Positions 33,301 through 43,024 of a stretch of 47,769 nucleotides of DNA are shown one piece after another. Below the pieces are notes generated by a model that was not told the origin of the DNA, ran no database searches, and worked only from the letters and a program-made list of their open reading frames with translations. The DNA is from a virus. The translations under genes and the position numbers were made by a program. The stretch spans positions 1 to 47,769 of IMG/VR virus record IMGVR_UViG_3300035670_000350; one strand, given 5' to 3'. Position 1 is the stretch's first letter. Each line of letters starts with the position of its first letter.

Positions 33301-35159
33301 ACACCCACATTAGTAACGTACATGAATTCATCATTAACTTTCAACAAATCTGTTGGACTTATACTACTAATTCCACTTAAACTAAAGATAGTAGATTCGG
33401 TACTAATTTGTCCACCATTATCAGTTAAAACATAAGATAGTGAAGTATATGCTAAAGGATATTGAGTTAAATCATTTATAGAAATTAAAGACTTTTCATT
33501 CTTTTTAATCATTTCAAATTCATGGGCATTTCCTTCACCATTTGATGTAAAGGTGACAAATATTCCTGCCTGAGCATATTCTTTTCTTGTTGCTATTTTA
33601 AACTGGTCATTATTAAGTTTTATAGCATAAACTCTATCTGGTAATATACTTGTTAAAGACCCTGTATAACTTAATGTCTGACCGATTCCAACAGCGGTAG
33701 CACCGATACCTAAGAAGCTAGATTTTGGAGTGTAAATTAGTTCTTCACCTGTACTAAAAAAGTGATTTCTTATATTAAAGGTTCCTGTTTCTTTATTTAA
33801 AACACTTGTACTGGATGGATTAAATCTTTTTGAAAAAATGGGCGTTCCTTCATACTTTAGTACAAAATCAGTTTTATTAATATCTTCTAAGTTGGTTCCA
33901 AAAAAAGTAGAGGTTTCTAAAGATTCTCTGTTAGGCAAATACTCTAAAGGTGGATATTCATTACCAAAATCTAAAAATGTGTAAATATTTTCATTAAAAG
34001 AAAGTATCTCTATATTGCCATTAAATTCCGAATCTGGATAAAACTTTATTTGAATATTATTGCCAGAATATTCTCCACCAAAAGTTCCAATACCAGAAGT
34101 GCTTCCTATAGAAAGAAATGGATATTGTGCTACTTGAATTTTTTGTCCATCATGAACCGTTAATAGTTGATGTAGTGCTGTGGTACTTCCAATTCCAACT
34201 TTTACTAGAGATTTGATTGATGTAAATAGACTTTTATCTAAAGATATTACAGTTCCTGGATTTCCTGAATTTGTATATGAAATATTGGATTCGTAAGTTG
34301 CACTTCTTTCAAAACCATCTGGTTCTGTTTCTGATTTAAATCTATAAATTCCAGAACCAATTGATGTTGAACCAAATCCAACATTTCTAGTTCTTACAGA
34401 TATTGTATCTATAGATGAATCATTTACAAAATCTAATTTTAAAAGTCCTCCAGAAATATAAGAAGTAAAGGTTCCAATATATCTTCCGTTATATTGGTCA
34501 ACATCATCAAAATAAAACTCACTCAGATAAGTATTTTCGCCATCATGTGTTAAGTATATTTCGACATAAGTTTTATAATCTAAAGCAGTATTAATTACAT
34601 TTAATGACGCATATACTGAACTATACTCATTTACATCTAGAGATAAAATATTTTCAGTTGATAGTGGTTCAATAAGAGAGTTATTTGCAAATAAATCAAC
34701 ATATCCAATAGAAACCGTATTTATTCCTATAGATCTTGTTACGAATTCATTTTTTAATATTTTAATATCATAGTTAAAATCATTAGGATTTGTTGGTTCA
34801 AATCTCAAATACATATTATTTAATCCATCAACAAATCCATAAACGTCAGCAATTAGTTCACTACCTTCCTTGTTAGTCACTAATCCTTTAGTTAATGTAT
34901 AAATGTCATTATCATCACTTAATGTAATTAGTTCTGCTAATTGATATTGTGTTCGTGAAGAATCTATAATTTGAACCAAAAATCTATTGTAACTTCTTGT
35001 AGAATCTATCGTCAAAACATTAGAGAACAGTTCCCTACTATCTTCCGCACTTGAGAATTCGGAACTAATATCATCTATCTGCAAAACTCTATTAGTTTTG
35101 AGTTCAATATAGTTTGATAGTTTTGTATTTTGTAACTTTAGGAATTTTGATTTTGACAT
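30369..35159 (-). CDS. Large baseplate-associated virion protein (1596 aa)
   Basis: Begins MSKSKFLKLQNTKLSNYIEL with a following RVLQIDDISSEFSS, an opening I associate with cyanophage structural proteins between the gp7-like and gp8 genes. Almost the whole protein is beta-rich with recurring glycine motifs: many VGIGSTT-type hexapeptides, an NHFFSTGEELIYTP module (about residues 460-545), a KVNDEFMYVTNVGVG module (about 600-650), and GSGY repeats (about 960-1010 and 1345-1415). No enzyme signature was seen. Position argues for a baseplate wedge or fibre role, partly taking the place of T4 gp7/gp10, but the assignment is inference. It starts 20 nt after the stop of the 2613-aa gene with no good late box between. 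Confidence 0.85.
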   Translation of the reverse strand: MSKSKFLKLQNTKLSNYIELKTNRVLQIDDISSEFSSAEDSRELFSNVLTIDSTRSYNRFLVQIIDSSRTQYQLAELITLSDDNDIYTLTKGLVTNKEGSELIADVYGFVDGLNNMYLRFEPTNPNDFNYDIKILKNEFVTRSIGINTVSIGYVDLFANNSLIEPLSTENILSLDVNEYSSVYASLNVINTALDYKTYVEIYLTHDGENTYLSEFYFDDVDQYNGRYIGTFTSYISGGLLKLDFVNDSSIDTISVRTRNVGFGSTSIGSGIYRFKSETEPDGFERSATYESNISYTNSGNPGTVISLDKSLFTSIKSLVKVGIGSTTALHQLLTVHDGQKIQVAQYPFLSIGSTSGIGTFGGEYSGNNIQIKFYPDSEFNGNIEILSFNENIYTFLDFGNEYPPLEYLPNRESLETSTFFGTNLEDINKTDFVLKYEGTPIFSKRFNPSSTSVLNKETGTFNIRNHFFSTGEELIYTPKSSFLGIGATAVGIGQTLSYTGSLTSILPDRVYAIKLNNDQFKIATRKEYAQAGIFVTFTSNGEGNAHEFEMIKKNEKSLISINDLTQYPLAYTSLSYVLTDNGGQISTESTIFSLSGISSISPTDLLKVNDEFMYVTNVGVGTTSNGPITFEGSYSLVEVNRGYVGTSATFHLDGDEGRIYRGSYNIVGNEIHFTNPPRGSSFYVSDLDFSNLRRNKATFNGRVFLRNNYDSNVIYDNISEKFTGLDQDYTVTVQGINTVGLGTSGGNGIVFLNGIFQTPTTLNNTNNNFEIIEDTNVGITSIVFTGITDENGNIIISESDVNQNQLPRGGLIVSLGSTPGLGYAPLVGAKVIPILNSSGSIVNIVGTASTGNPIAFSTVSYNNENGILDIFTQNVSLLNDATQVKLVGLAFTCPSNPGIVSYFPSHDEPLNITSVGSTYFSVQVGTSTLPHNYVGFGTVYPWYSNLTFGSGYRNPVSIAVTEVGHVGSSASISATVGAGGTLSLNILSSGTGYTNPSIIISPPSYEYLPVVGVSRLGIGNTTDTGTGLLLNVEVGASSTSGIGSTTFEVTSFKVARNGYGFRRGDIFKPVGLVTAKGLSQPISEFQLTVLDVFNDSFAAWQFGELNYIDSIKNFQDGSRTRFPLFYNSELLSFEINPSDQDSQLIDLDSLLIIFVNGILQVPGESYQFNGGTSFTFTLPPKPEDNISIFFYLGTRDEDSVQVNVNETLRIGDEIQVLKNNELLTTTITQERRIITDIAASDRIETAIYTGPGVDDINQRPLSWIKQKRDVIINGENVSKSRDLLESQIYPTSRVIKSVDTSTNEIFLDNVTLFEYDNPNNVDFDLLLYSEENENLVTASVTPVVSVGGSITDLVIDNAGSGYIGTSIQVKFSKPLDGTVASASLSVSDGQASLPVSIISSGSGYDSVNLPQTIVEAPRPRIEYLSNCSNVIGYEASIVSINTCPGIGTNLGLKFELYRPAGLSQLQVGYPIYVFGTYNGNGTISIISNDSEVLSISTNFTNNIYYVSSFDLNSGIATCNILSTTNVSGIETSGTITSPVGKMSWGRISGFSRSENPISLNIDGNTSTSGLSTYPIIQRRGYGLRETGSIKKAINSI

Positions 35160-35179
35160 TTTGGAAAAATTAATTAAAA

Positions 35180-38100
35180 TTAAGATATATCAACATCAAT
35201 AACTAAGTCAAAGTTATTAATAGTATCTACTCTAGATTCTTCTATAAAATCACGAGTTATTGAAACATCAGAATCTCTTGCTGAAGAAATTCCTGGTGTT
35301 GAATTGACATTTACTGTTTCTATAAATTCAGTATCTGAAAAGTTTTTTAACCCACTTGTATGTAGTAAACTATTTACGGGAGAAACTATTTCTTCCCAAG
35401 TTTTTGTACTCTTTACTGTATAAGATAAATTCTGATAATAATCATTATCAGGAATTACTTGGAAAGAATCGCCAATTTTTCCAGTATCATTAGACCATCC
35501 TATATTTTCAGTACTAAAAGAATTAACCTCAAATCTTCCTGAAGATTTTTTGACAGAATCTATAGTAGATAGGTTAAATGATTCAGATCCTCTAATAATT
35601 TCACCTTTAGAAAGTTCATAAGTGCCAAATAATCTAACAAAAGTATCTGTACTTTCTTTTACAACCAAATCTCTCAATTCAAAACCAAATCCATTATCTG
35701 AATAAATTTTTTCACCAACAAAAAATCTTCCTGGAGATTGTATTGATTTAAACTCTGGATAATTTTGCTGTTTTATTATAGATGCAAATGAGTCTTGAAT
35801 TGTTTTTGCAACTCCAGGATTACTTGTAAGTGAAGATAAATTATATTCTAGTCTTCCTGGATTTGAACCTGAAACATAATTTGTTATAGTAAAGAACTGA
35901 TAATTGTAGTCAGAAGAATTAAATCCATCACCAGAGACACTATCCTTTACTATACCTTCAACAAAAATTTTATCTCCAGTAGTAAATGGATCTGTTCCAA
36001 ATCCTGATATAGGAGTAGTAAGTATACAAGTTACTAATCCTGATAATGAAGATTGAACTTGACTTATAGAAATTCCATTACTATTGTTAATTGCCTTTAT
36101 AATAGCTGGCGAAGATGGAAGACCTTTTGAAGGAACTTCTACAGTTACTGATCCTACAGATACACCAGATAAATTAGCTCTAAGGATACCATTATCGACT
36201 ATTTCATTTGTTTCTGGATTTATTACTATTAAATCTGGCGATGAAAGATAATTAGTTCCAGGACTAATTATTTGAACTTCACTTATTTGTTGATTATTTT
36301 TAATTGAACATAATGAAGGTAAGGAAGCTTCTGGTCTTAATGTTTTATCTGAAGAATAGTCAAATCCATTAATAACTATTCTAGTTTCTTTTGGAGATCC
36401 TATTGTCTTTGATTGTGGTACTAAAAATGCGCCTACTCCGTTTTCACTATCAATTCTTGAGAATGTAGGAACTTTTTTATATTCTGCAGATTTATTGAAT
36501 ATTTTTATTTTATGAACTCCACCTTCTGCTGTTGTAGAATTTGTAGTGTATTCTAAAATATTGCAATCAGATTCACTATATGCTAAAGATTCGGGTCTTC
36601 TTTTTAGTGATATGTTGAAAGTTGTAGATGCAACTCCTTGAGTGTTATAAACTTTATAACTTCCAGTATACTCACTATCAACAAAAGAAATAGATGAAAA
36701 ATTATTAACTTCATCATCAGGTAAAGTAATTACTGAATTTTTTTCTACAGTATAGAATAGATTAGATGGAATATCTTCTGAATATTTTAAGGTAAGTGAC
36801 GCATCTGAAGATATTCCAACAGTACCTATTCCTATTGTTGAAAACTCATTAGAAGTTTGTACAGAAATAAACTCTTTTGTAAAAGTATTATCATAGAATA
36901 ATTTTAAATTATATCCAACTAGGCTTGAATCTCCTAAATTAAATGATAAATTATTATTCTTTATAATATCAATTGGTGGATTTATTTTTGATATTGACTG
37001 TCCAGTTCCACCTGAACTAGTGATACCAACAGTTAGTGGTGGAATAGAGGTGGCATCTAATAAAGTTTGTGATAACTTAAAATTATCATCATCTACTTTA
37101 AGTATAAAATACTCACCTTCGGATAAACCACCAGCAACAAAGTCAGTAGAACGATAATATACTTTATCACCAGTTGAATATCCATGAAGAGATAAATTAA
37201 TTGTACTTGTTGTAGTATTTACTCCTAAGTTTGAAATATTTCTTTCATCTAAAATCAATAGATTATTTTTTTCAATATATTTTACAGTAAAAGTAGTAAC
37301 ACCAATATTTGAATCAGTTTTTAATGATAATTGGATATTATCATTTTCCCTCAATAAATGAGGTTCATCTAGTACTACTGTAGTTTTAAATCGTTCAACT
37401 GTACATTTTTCTTGTACAAAATTAGATTCTATTGAATATAAATCACTATCATCTCCATTATTGAAGAAAAATAGTCCATTACTATAATAATCTGTGAATG
37501 TTGAAATACTTACAGGAGATTGGAGAGCGGTAACTATTCCAATATAGTCTTTTGATTTGTTAATTACATATACTTCTTGAAAATCGCCAGAGAATGGGAG
37601 ATTAAATATTCCCGAACCTGGAGTTTCAGAAACTAATATTGGAGAACTTGTACTTGGTTTTCTAAGAATTGCTTTTTGATTATTTTTAAATGGGTGATTT
37701 GGTATGTATATTGATTGAACTGGAACTGAAGTACTTACTTTTGTTTTTCCAATATAATAATTAAGGGAATAAGTACTTCCTGGAGTTGTCCCTACACCAA
37801 CAGAATTATTTGGATTAAAGTAAATCTTATCATTTAATCTTGAATCAAAATTAAGAGATTCTTCATCAATTAAAAATGAATCGGGGATAAAATAAACCTC
37901 TGAGGTTTCTGTATGAGCCGTACCAACACCCGTTCTTAAAACTCTAAGTGTATTTAAACTATTATATACTCCTAGAACAGATAAAGTTTCACTTCCAATT
38001 GTTATAGAACTTCCAACAGAAATTTGAGCAGGTATATTTGTTAAAACAATATCAGTAACAATTCCAGTAGTTGCTGTAGTTCCTAAATCAAATGACAAAT

Positions 38101-41100
38101 TACTTACAAAGGTTGTAATACCAATAGTATATTCTTTGGCAAACTTTGATAAAGACTCGGAAACATCTGAAATTATAATCTTATCGTTATTCTCTAAATC
38201 ATGTCTTGGAGGTATAGTTACTTTTATTTGATTATTATCAACCCATGTTAATATTGAATTTTCATATTTATTAATTTCGGTACTTAAACTTTCAATATTT
38301 TTTCCTTTTACTTCGGATACTCTTGCAATAATACTTGTCTGGACATCATCAAATTCATCGAATATAACTCTATCAGATACTTTATAATCACTACCAGGAC
38401 TAATTATATTGAATCCAGTTAAATCTCCAGCATTAATTGACTCTATTATTAATTTTTGCTGTTGTATTTCATTTGATTCTACTATATAATCATTCTTAGC
38501 AAAAGGATCGCTGACTTTATATGGTAAAGTATTTCTAATTAAATTAGAAGAATTAAAATCAAAATTTTGATTTAAAAGAAGGTTATCTAATTGATCAAAA
38601 TTAGTTCTATAATAATTTCCAATAAAATATGGGAACTTACCTATTAAAGAATTCAAATCATATGGATTAAATTCTACAGAAGCAAAGTATGCATAAGTTC
38701 CGTTTGGAAATTCTGGAGTTTTGCAAAATCTTCCATTATATTCATCCAAATCTCCAGAACCATCAAAGGAATAATCTTCAACAAAAAATCCATTATCAAA
38801 TCCAGTTGGTCTATTTTCTACAGTTGAAAGAACATATCCAGGTTCTAGAATTTTAATTTGAGAATCTGGATCATCTGCATCAGAATATCCGTATGGTCCA
38901 TATATTGGATTACCATCATATGCCCATCCTATTATAGGAGAATGACTTAATCCATTATCTCCAAATTTAGAAGATATTTCAGAAGAATATCCTGAAATAT
39001 AATATTGTAATGTATTATTAGGAGATTGTGAAACTATTTCTTCGGATGGAAGTCTATAGAATGTATTTGGTGATATTTCAATAAATTTTCCAAACTTATA
39101 TGAATTGTTTACCGTTAAAGGTCTTATATCCAAATCAAATTTTGCATTAGTTCCTGCTGAAAATGGAACAACTGCGGTATTTTCTAAAGTGTATCCAGAA
39201 CCAGAATCTATTACAACAACATCTACAATCTTGTTTGCCTGAACTACTGGTCTTAGTACAGCTCCAGAACCATCTCCAATTACATTTATGTCGGGATATG
39301 AATAATAATCAACCCCCCCATATTGAACTTGAACATCTACAATTCTACCATTAACTATAATTGGTCTAAATTGAGCACTAGAACCATTTTTTACTATTAT
39401 TCTTGGGGTGGATTTTAAATTGAGAGTTCTAGAACCATAATCACTACCACCCTCATATAGGTAAACGTCTGTAATTTCTCCCCTAACAACAGGAGTTGCA
39501 GTTATAGTGCCAAGAACGGAGGTGGTTCCTATCCCAGGGGAAGAGTAAGTAACTACTAATGATATATCAGGATATTTAAATACTTGATATCCACTTCCCG
39601 TTGAAGTAAACTTGACATAGTTTTTTCTTTCAAAATTTGAAGTGTTTGTTCCACCTATTCCAGCATCACACAATCTAAATTTGTCATTATCAATTTTTAG
39701 AATATTATACTTTCTATCCGTAGATAATCCTGTTATTGGACTTGATACTTCACTCAAACTATCTTCATATGAGTAATCTACAAGTTCTCCATCAGAAAAT
39801 CCATGATTTATAAAGTTAATAGTGTAATCTGAAGTTGAAACTCCTACTGACTTTACTCTTAATTTTCTATTTGTATATCCACTACCTTCATTTAAAACCA
39901 ATATTTCTTTGAGTCTATTAGTTTGCGATGTCTTAAATTTATGAACACCACGATTTCCGATAGAAGTTATACCAATAGTATTAATTCCTGCAGAAAAATC
40001 AGAGAATGATGGATAAACTTGTACGGTAGTGTCGTTAAATATTTTTACATAATACTCTCCACCATCAACAAAATTATCTCCAGTTTCAAAATTTTGACCA
40101 AAATATGAACCAATACCAAGTTCATCGTTACCATTTCTATCATATATGACTACTTGCCCATCTACTAAGTTGTGAGGTGAAAGGAAAGTTATAGTTTCAA
40201 TATCAAAATCAATTCCACCACCATCTGCTATTTGTCTAGCATCAAATTCAATTTCTCTTTGGAAAGGTACGATAACTGGTTCAAACTCAGCACCTGAACC
40301 ATTTCCACCAGAAATTTCTACTGACACATTTACATCAATATCGAATGTCTGTAAATCCACATATATTTTCTTTACGGAACCAGAAACTACAGGTTGTAAC
40401 TTGGCATTTCCTGATGAAAAATCAAGCAATGGTGGATTAATTACATCATAACCTATTCCTGGATTTAGAACTCTAACGTTTTCAATTGGACCATAGTAAA
40501 TTTTATCATTTGTCTTATAGCTGAGTATCTCAACACCATTAGACAACATACCAATAGGACCAGGAATAACTTCATTTTGACCTGATTCGCCAATTTCTGG
40601 ATTTATCTTGAATCTTCTTAATAATTTTTGTGGAGATATTTCTAAATTTCTTTGCTCATATAAAACAAATCTATGAGAACCAGCAGGTAATGTACCATTA
40701 ATGTTAGAAAATTCTAAGTAATCATTACTACCGACAAGTGATAATGATGTATATAATCTAATTTGCCTCTTATTAGTTAAAACTTGAACGTAATAGTCCC
40801 TCTCTTCCAAAAATTCTATTGGAGAATTTGAAAACTTATAATAAATTCTATCTCCAGTTAAAAAGGAAACAATCTCATTAAACTCTAATATAGAATATTT
40901 TTCAGTTTCTGGATTATAACTAGAAATACTTGATACATTATAAACATATACATTCGGATCAATATCATATGATGGTAGAGAATTGGAAGCAACATATAAG
41001 TTTCTATCTTCTTCATTATATAAGTTTAATATATCAGAGATAACTGAATTATTTCCATACTTTATGGGAACTATACTAGAAGTGCTTACTGCTTTCTTTT

Positions 41101-43021
41101 GAATTCTTCTTATGTCATAGTTTTCAGTTACTATAAGAGATGGAGGTGTTAATGAAGAATTAACAGTTACAGTTTTTCCATCAATATTTGTTATTTGTAC
41201 ATTTGTTAACCCAGGAACAACTATTTCAGTATTTCTCTCCAAGAATTCTATGCTATCACCAACTGCTAAATTTGATTTATCAATATCACTAAAAACATTA
41301 AATTGATTTCCAGAAATAGTAGTAGAATCTATCTGGAATCTACAGTTAGTATTATATACCCAAGAGTTTGCTAGAATTTCTTTTCTGGTTTTTATTTGAT
41401 TTTCTGGATTTTTAATTACTTCTCCAAGATTTTTGACAAAAATTTCATCTCCTTCGATATAATTAAAACTATCTAAAGGATTTTCTGGTTCTTTAATTAC
41501 TAATGATGATAACACTCCAGTAGTTCTAAATTCAACTTTTCTAGTTTGGTCTCCGTTTTCAAATCCATAGTAAGTTTCTAATGTAGTGATGTTGTCTTGC
41601 TTACTTAATAATAATGTATTGTCAGAATCAGTATAGCAGTTAAAAAATTGATTTAATGTTTTTTCAGTATAAAAAACTTTTCTACCGTTAAAAGTAAAAT
41701 ATCCACTTTCAGGAAATCCTACTGTTGAATCTACACTTACTATTTCAGTTGAAGTTTTTGTAATTAAATTATTACTTGAAACTTTTGTGCTTGGAGTAAT
41801 TGTAAAATTTCCAAATATTGATGATGATACATCATCATATCCTATAAAGAGATATAGTTTATAATAGGTTTTTCCTTCTTTTGTTATTGGTTCTACTTCA
41901 GAAACAGAAGCATATGTATTCGTATCATTTGTTTTGAATATAGTTTGCCCTCTAAGACCAAGAGGATTTCCACTAATTCTTTCTACTACAGAAACTTCCC
42001 TTCTGATAAATTTAGCATCTGAGGGTTTAAATAAGTACTGCTCTAGATCTATTACTCTTGGGGTTACTCCAAATAATACATTAAATAAGATTCTAAAAGA
42101 TTCTTCTGTGCCTTTAGTTTCATATAAAGACCTTGCCTCCTTTATAAAGTTACCAACATTTAATTCTGGTATAAAATCTCTATCTTCTAATCCAGGAACT
42201 AATGTATATTTTATTTTCTTATAAAATTCCTGTAAAAATAGAACACTAAGGTTTTCTACAGAAGACCCTGATGTATGAGAAGAAGCATCAGATTCTGAAA
42301 AAACTAATTCTTCTGGTTCATTATCTTGATGATAATTGGTAATTCCACTAAAACCCCTAACACAACCTAAAAAGGACTTTTCTGTTTTTTCAGTATATGT
42401 AATGATTTCATCATCAATTTTTATTAATCCATATTTTTCAGGAAATCCTTTAGTAGTTTCAACATCAATAACTTTTGAGGCTGCTGAAATATTTGAAGTT
42501 AATGTGGTAAAACCAACAATAACTTCAGGAATTAAATTGTCTAAATTTAGATATTGATCTAAATTATCAATTAAATCTATAGAAGAACTTTGATATTCTT
42601 GTGATATGTAATATTGTTTTAAGAAATCTATAAATTTAGTGTAGTCAGTAACTCCAGAACGTCTGTTAGACTGCTCTAACCCTACGACAGTTGCATACTG
42701 CTCAAAATTTACAGTACCTGAAGTTTTTCCAGATACTTCATCATCTACTGTAAATGTATCTTGATTTATTACAGTTCTTACTGAATAGAAACCGTTGGTG
42801 CCAGAACCACTAATATATTCTAATTTTAGTCTATCAGTTTCCTCTAATCCATGATTTATGGATGTTATTGTTACAGTTTTTCCACTTCTAATATAAGTAC
42901 CAGACCCACTAATAGTACTTTGTACTTCTTCAGATACTGTAACAGTATCCCTAATAAAAGTTGGAAGTTGACTTTCAATTATTTGATATACTTTTATTCT
43001 ATCTTCAAACTGTCTTGGCAT
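35180..43021 (-). CDS. Giant baseplate wedge protein (gp7 position) with YHYH domain (2613 aa)
   Basis: Begins MPRQFEDRIKVYQIIESQLP, directly after gp6 where T4 has gp7. Residues about 130-400 (YTKFIDFLKQYYISQEYQSS; KYTLVPGLEDRDFIPELNVG; EESFRILFNVLFGVTPRVID) look like the structured wedge part. Downstream come repeated modules: 'HG..tGD.v.Y....Y.i....d.F.l' type (near residues 45-90, 945-990, 1065-1115, 1880-1900 and 1940-1980), 'GFPe.G.i.I..e.i.YT' type (190-235; 425-465), and GSGY-type repeats. At about 1340-1445 sits a YHYH-like domain: SHSPIIGWAYDGNPIYGPYG, then NGRFCKTPEFPNGTYAYF. The product is far longer than T4 gp7 (1032 aa). The wedge role is inferred from synteny; the YHYH domain is recognised from sequence. 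Confidence 0.85.
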   Translation of the reverse strand: MPRQFEDRIKVYQIIESQLPTFIRDTVTVSEEVQSTISGSGTYIRSGKTVTITSINHGLEETDRLKLEYISGSGTNGFYSVRTVINQDTFTVDDEVSGKTSGTVNFEQYATVVGLEQSNRRSGVTDYTKFIDFLKQYYISQEYQSSSIDLIDNLDQYLNLDNLIPEVIVGFTTLTSNISAASKVIDVETTKGFPEKYGLIKIDDEIITYTEKTEKSFLGCVRGFSGITNYHQDNEPEELVFSESDASSHTSGSSVENLSVLFLQEFYKKIKYTLVPGLEDRDFIPELNVGNFIKEARSLYETKGTEESFRILFNVLFGVTPRVIDLEQYLFKPSDAKFIRREVSVVERISGNPLGLRGQTIFKTNDTNTYASVSEVEPITKEGKTYYKLYLFIGYDDVSSSIFGNFTITPSTKVSSNNLITKTSTEIVSVDSTVGFPESGYFTFNGRKVFYTEKTLNQFFNCYTDSDNTLLLSKQDNITTLETYYGFENGDQTRKVEFRTTGVLSSLVIKEPENPLDSFNYIEGDEIFVKNLGEVIKNPENQIKTRKEILANSWVYNTNCRFQIDSTTISGNQFNVFSDIDKSNLAVGDSIEFLERNTEIVVPGLTNVQITNIDGKTVTVNSSLTPPSLIVTENYDIRRIQKKAVSTSSIVPIKYGNNSVISDILNLYNEEDRNLYVASNSLPSYDIDPNVYVYNVSSISSYNPETEKYSILEFNEIVSFLTGDRIYYKFSNSPIEFLEERDYYVQVLTNKRQIRLYTSLSLVGSNDYLEFSNINGTLPAGSHRFVLYEQRNLEISPQKLLRRFKINPEIGESGQNEVIPGPIGMLSNGVEILSYKTNDKIYYGPIENVRVLNPGIGYDVINPPLLDFSSGNAKLQPVVSGSVKKIYVDLQTFDIDVNVSVEISGGNGSGAEFEPVIVPFQREIEFDARQIADGGGIDFDIETITFLSPHNLVDGQVVIYDRNGNDELGIGSYFGQNFETGDNFVDGGEYYVKIFNDTTVQVYPSFSDFSAGINTIGITSIGNRGVHKFKTSQTNRLKEILVLNEGSGYTNRKLRVKSVGVSTSDYTINFINHGFSDGELVDYSYEDSLSEVSSPITGLSTDRKYNILKIDNDKFRLCDAGIGGTNTSNFERKNYVKFTSTGSGYQVFKYPDISLVVTYSSPGIGTTSVLGTITATPVVRGEITDVYLYEGGSDYGSRTLNLKSTPRIIVKNGSSAQFRPIIVNGRIVDVQVQYGGVDYYSYPDINVIGDGSGAVLRPVVQANKIVDVVVIDSGSGYTLENTAVVPFSAGTNAKFDLDIRPLTVNNSYKFGKFIEISPNTFYRLPSEEIVSQSPNNTLQYYISGYSSEISSKFGDNGLSHSPIIGWAYDGNPIYGPYGYSDADDPDSQIKILEPGYVLSTVENRPTGFDNGFFVEDYSFDGSGDLDEYNGRFCKTPEFPNGTYAYFASVEFNPYDLNSLIGKFPYFIGNYYRTNFDQLDNLLLNQNFDFNSSNLIRNTLPYKVSDPFAKNDYIVESNEIQQQKLIIESINAGDLTGFNIISPGSDYKVSDRVIFDEFDDVQTSIIARVSEVKGKNIESLSTEINKYENSILTWVDNNQIKVTIPPRHDLENNDKIIISDVSESLSKFAKEYTIGITTFVSNLSFDLGTTATTGIVTDIVLTNIPAQISVGSSITIGSETLSVLGVYNSLNTLRVLRTGVGTAHTETSEVYFIPDSFLIDEESLNFDSRLNDKIYFNPNNSVGVGTTPGSTYSLNYYIGKTKVSTSVPVQSIYIPNHPFKNNQKAILRKPSTSSPILVSETPGSGIFNLPFSGDFQEVYVINKSKDYIGIVTALQSPVSISTFTDYYSNGLFFFNNGDDSDLYSIESNFVQEKCTVERFKTTVVLDEPHLLRENDNIQLSLKTDSNIGVTTFTVKYIEKNNLLILDERNISNLGVNTTTSTINLSLHGYSTGDKVYYRSTDFVAGGLSEGEYFILKVDDDNFKLSQTLLDATSIPPLTVGITSSGGTGQSISKINPPIDIIKNNNLSFNLGDSSLVGYNLKLFYDNTFTKEFISVQTSNEFSTIGIGTVGISSDASLTLKYSEDIPSNLFYTVEKNSVITLPDDEVNNFSSISFVDSEYTGSYKVYNTQGVASTTFNISLKRRPESLAYSESDCNILEYTTNSTTAEGGVHKIKIFNKSAEYKKVPTFSRIDSENGVGAFLVPQSKTIGSPKETRIVINGFDYSSDKTLRPEASLPSLCSIKNNQQISEVQIISPGTNYLSSPDLIVINPETNEIVDNGILRANLSGVSVGSVTVEVPSKGLPSSPAIIKAINNSNGISISQVQSSLSGLVTCILTTPISGFGTDPFTTGDKIFVEGIVKDSVSGDGFNSSDYNYQFFTITNYVSGSNPGRLEYNLSSLTSNPGVAKTIQDSFASIIKQQNYPEFKSIQSPGRFFVGEKIYSDNGFGFELRDLVVKESTDTFVRLFGTYELSKGEIIRGSESFNLSTIDSVKKSSGRFEVNSFSTENIGWSNDTGKIGDSFQVIPDNDYYQNLSYTVKSTKTWEEIVSPVNSLLHTSGLKNFSDTEFIETVNVNSTPGISSARDSDVSITRDFIEESRVDTINNFDLVIDVDIS

Positions 43022-43024
43022 ATT

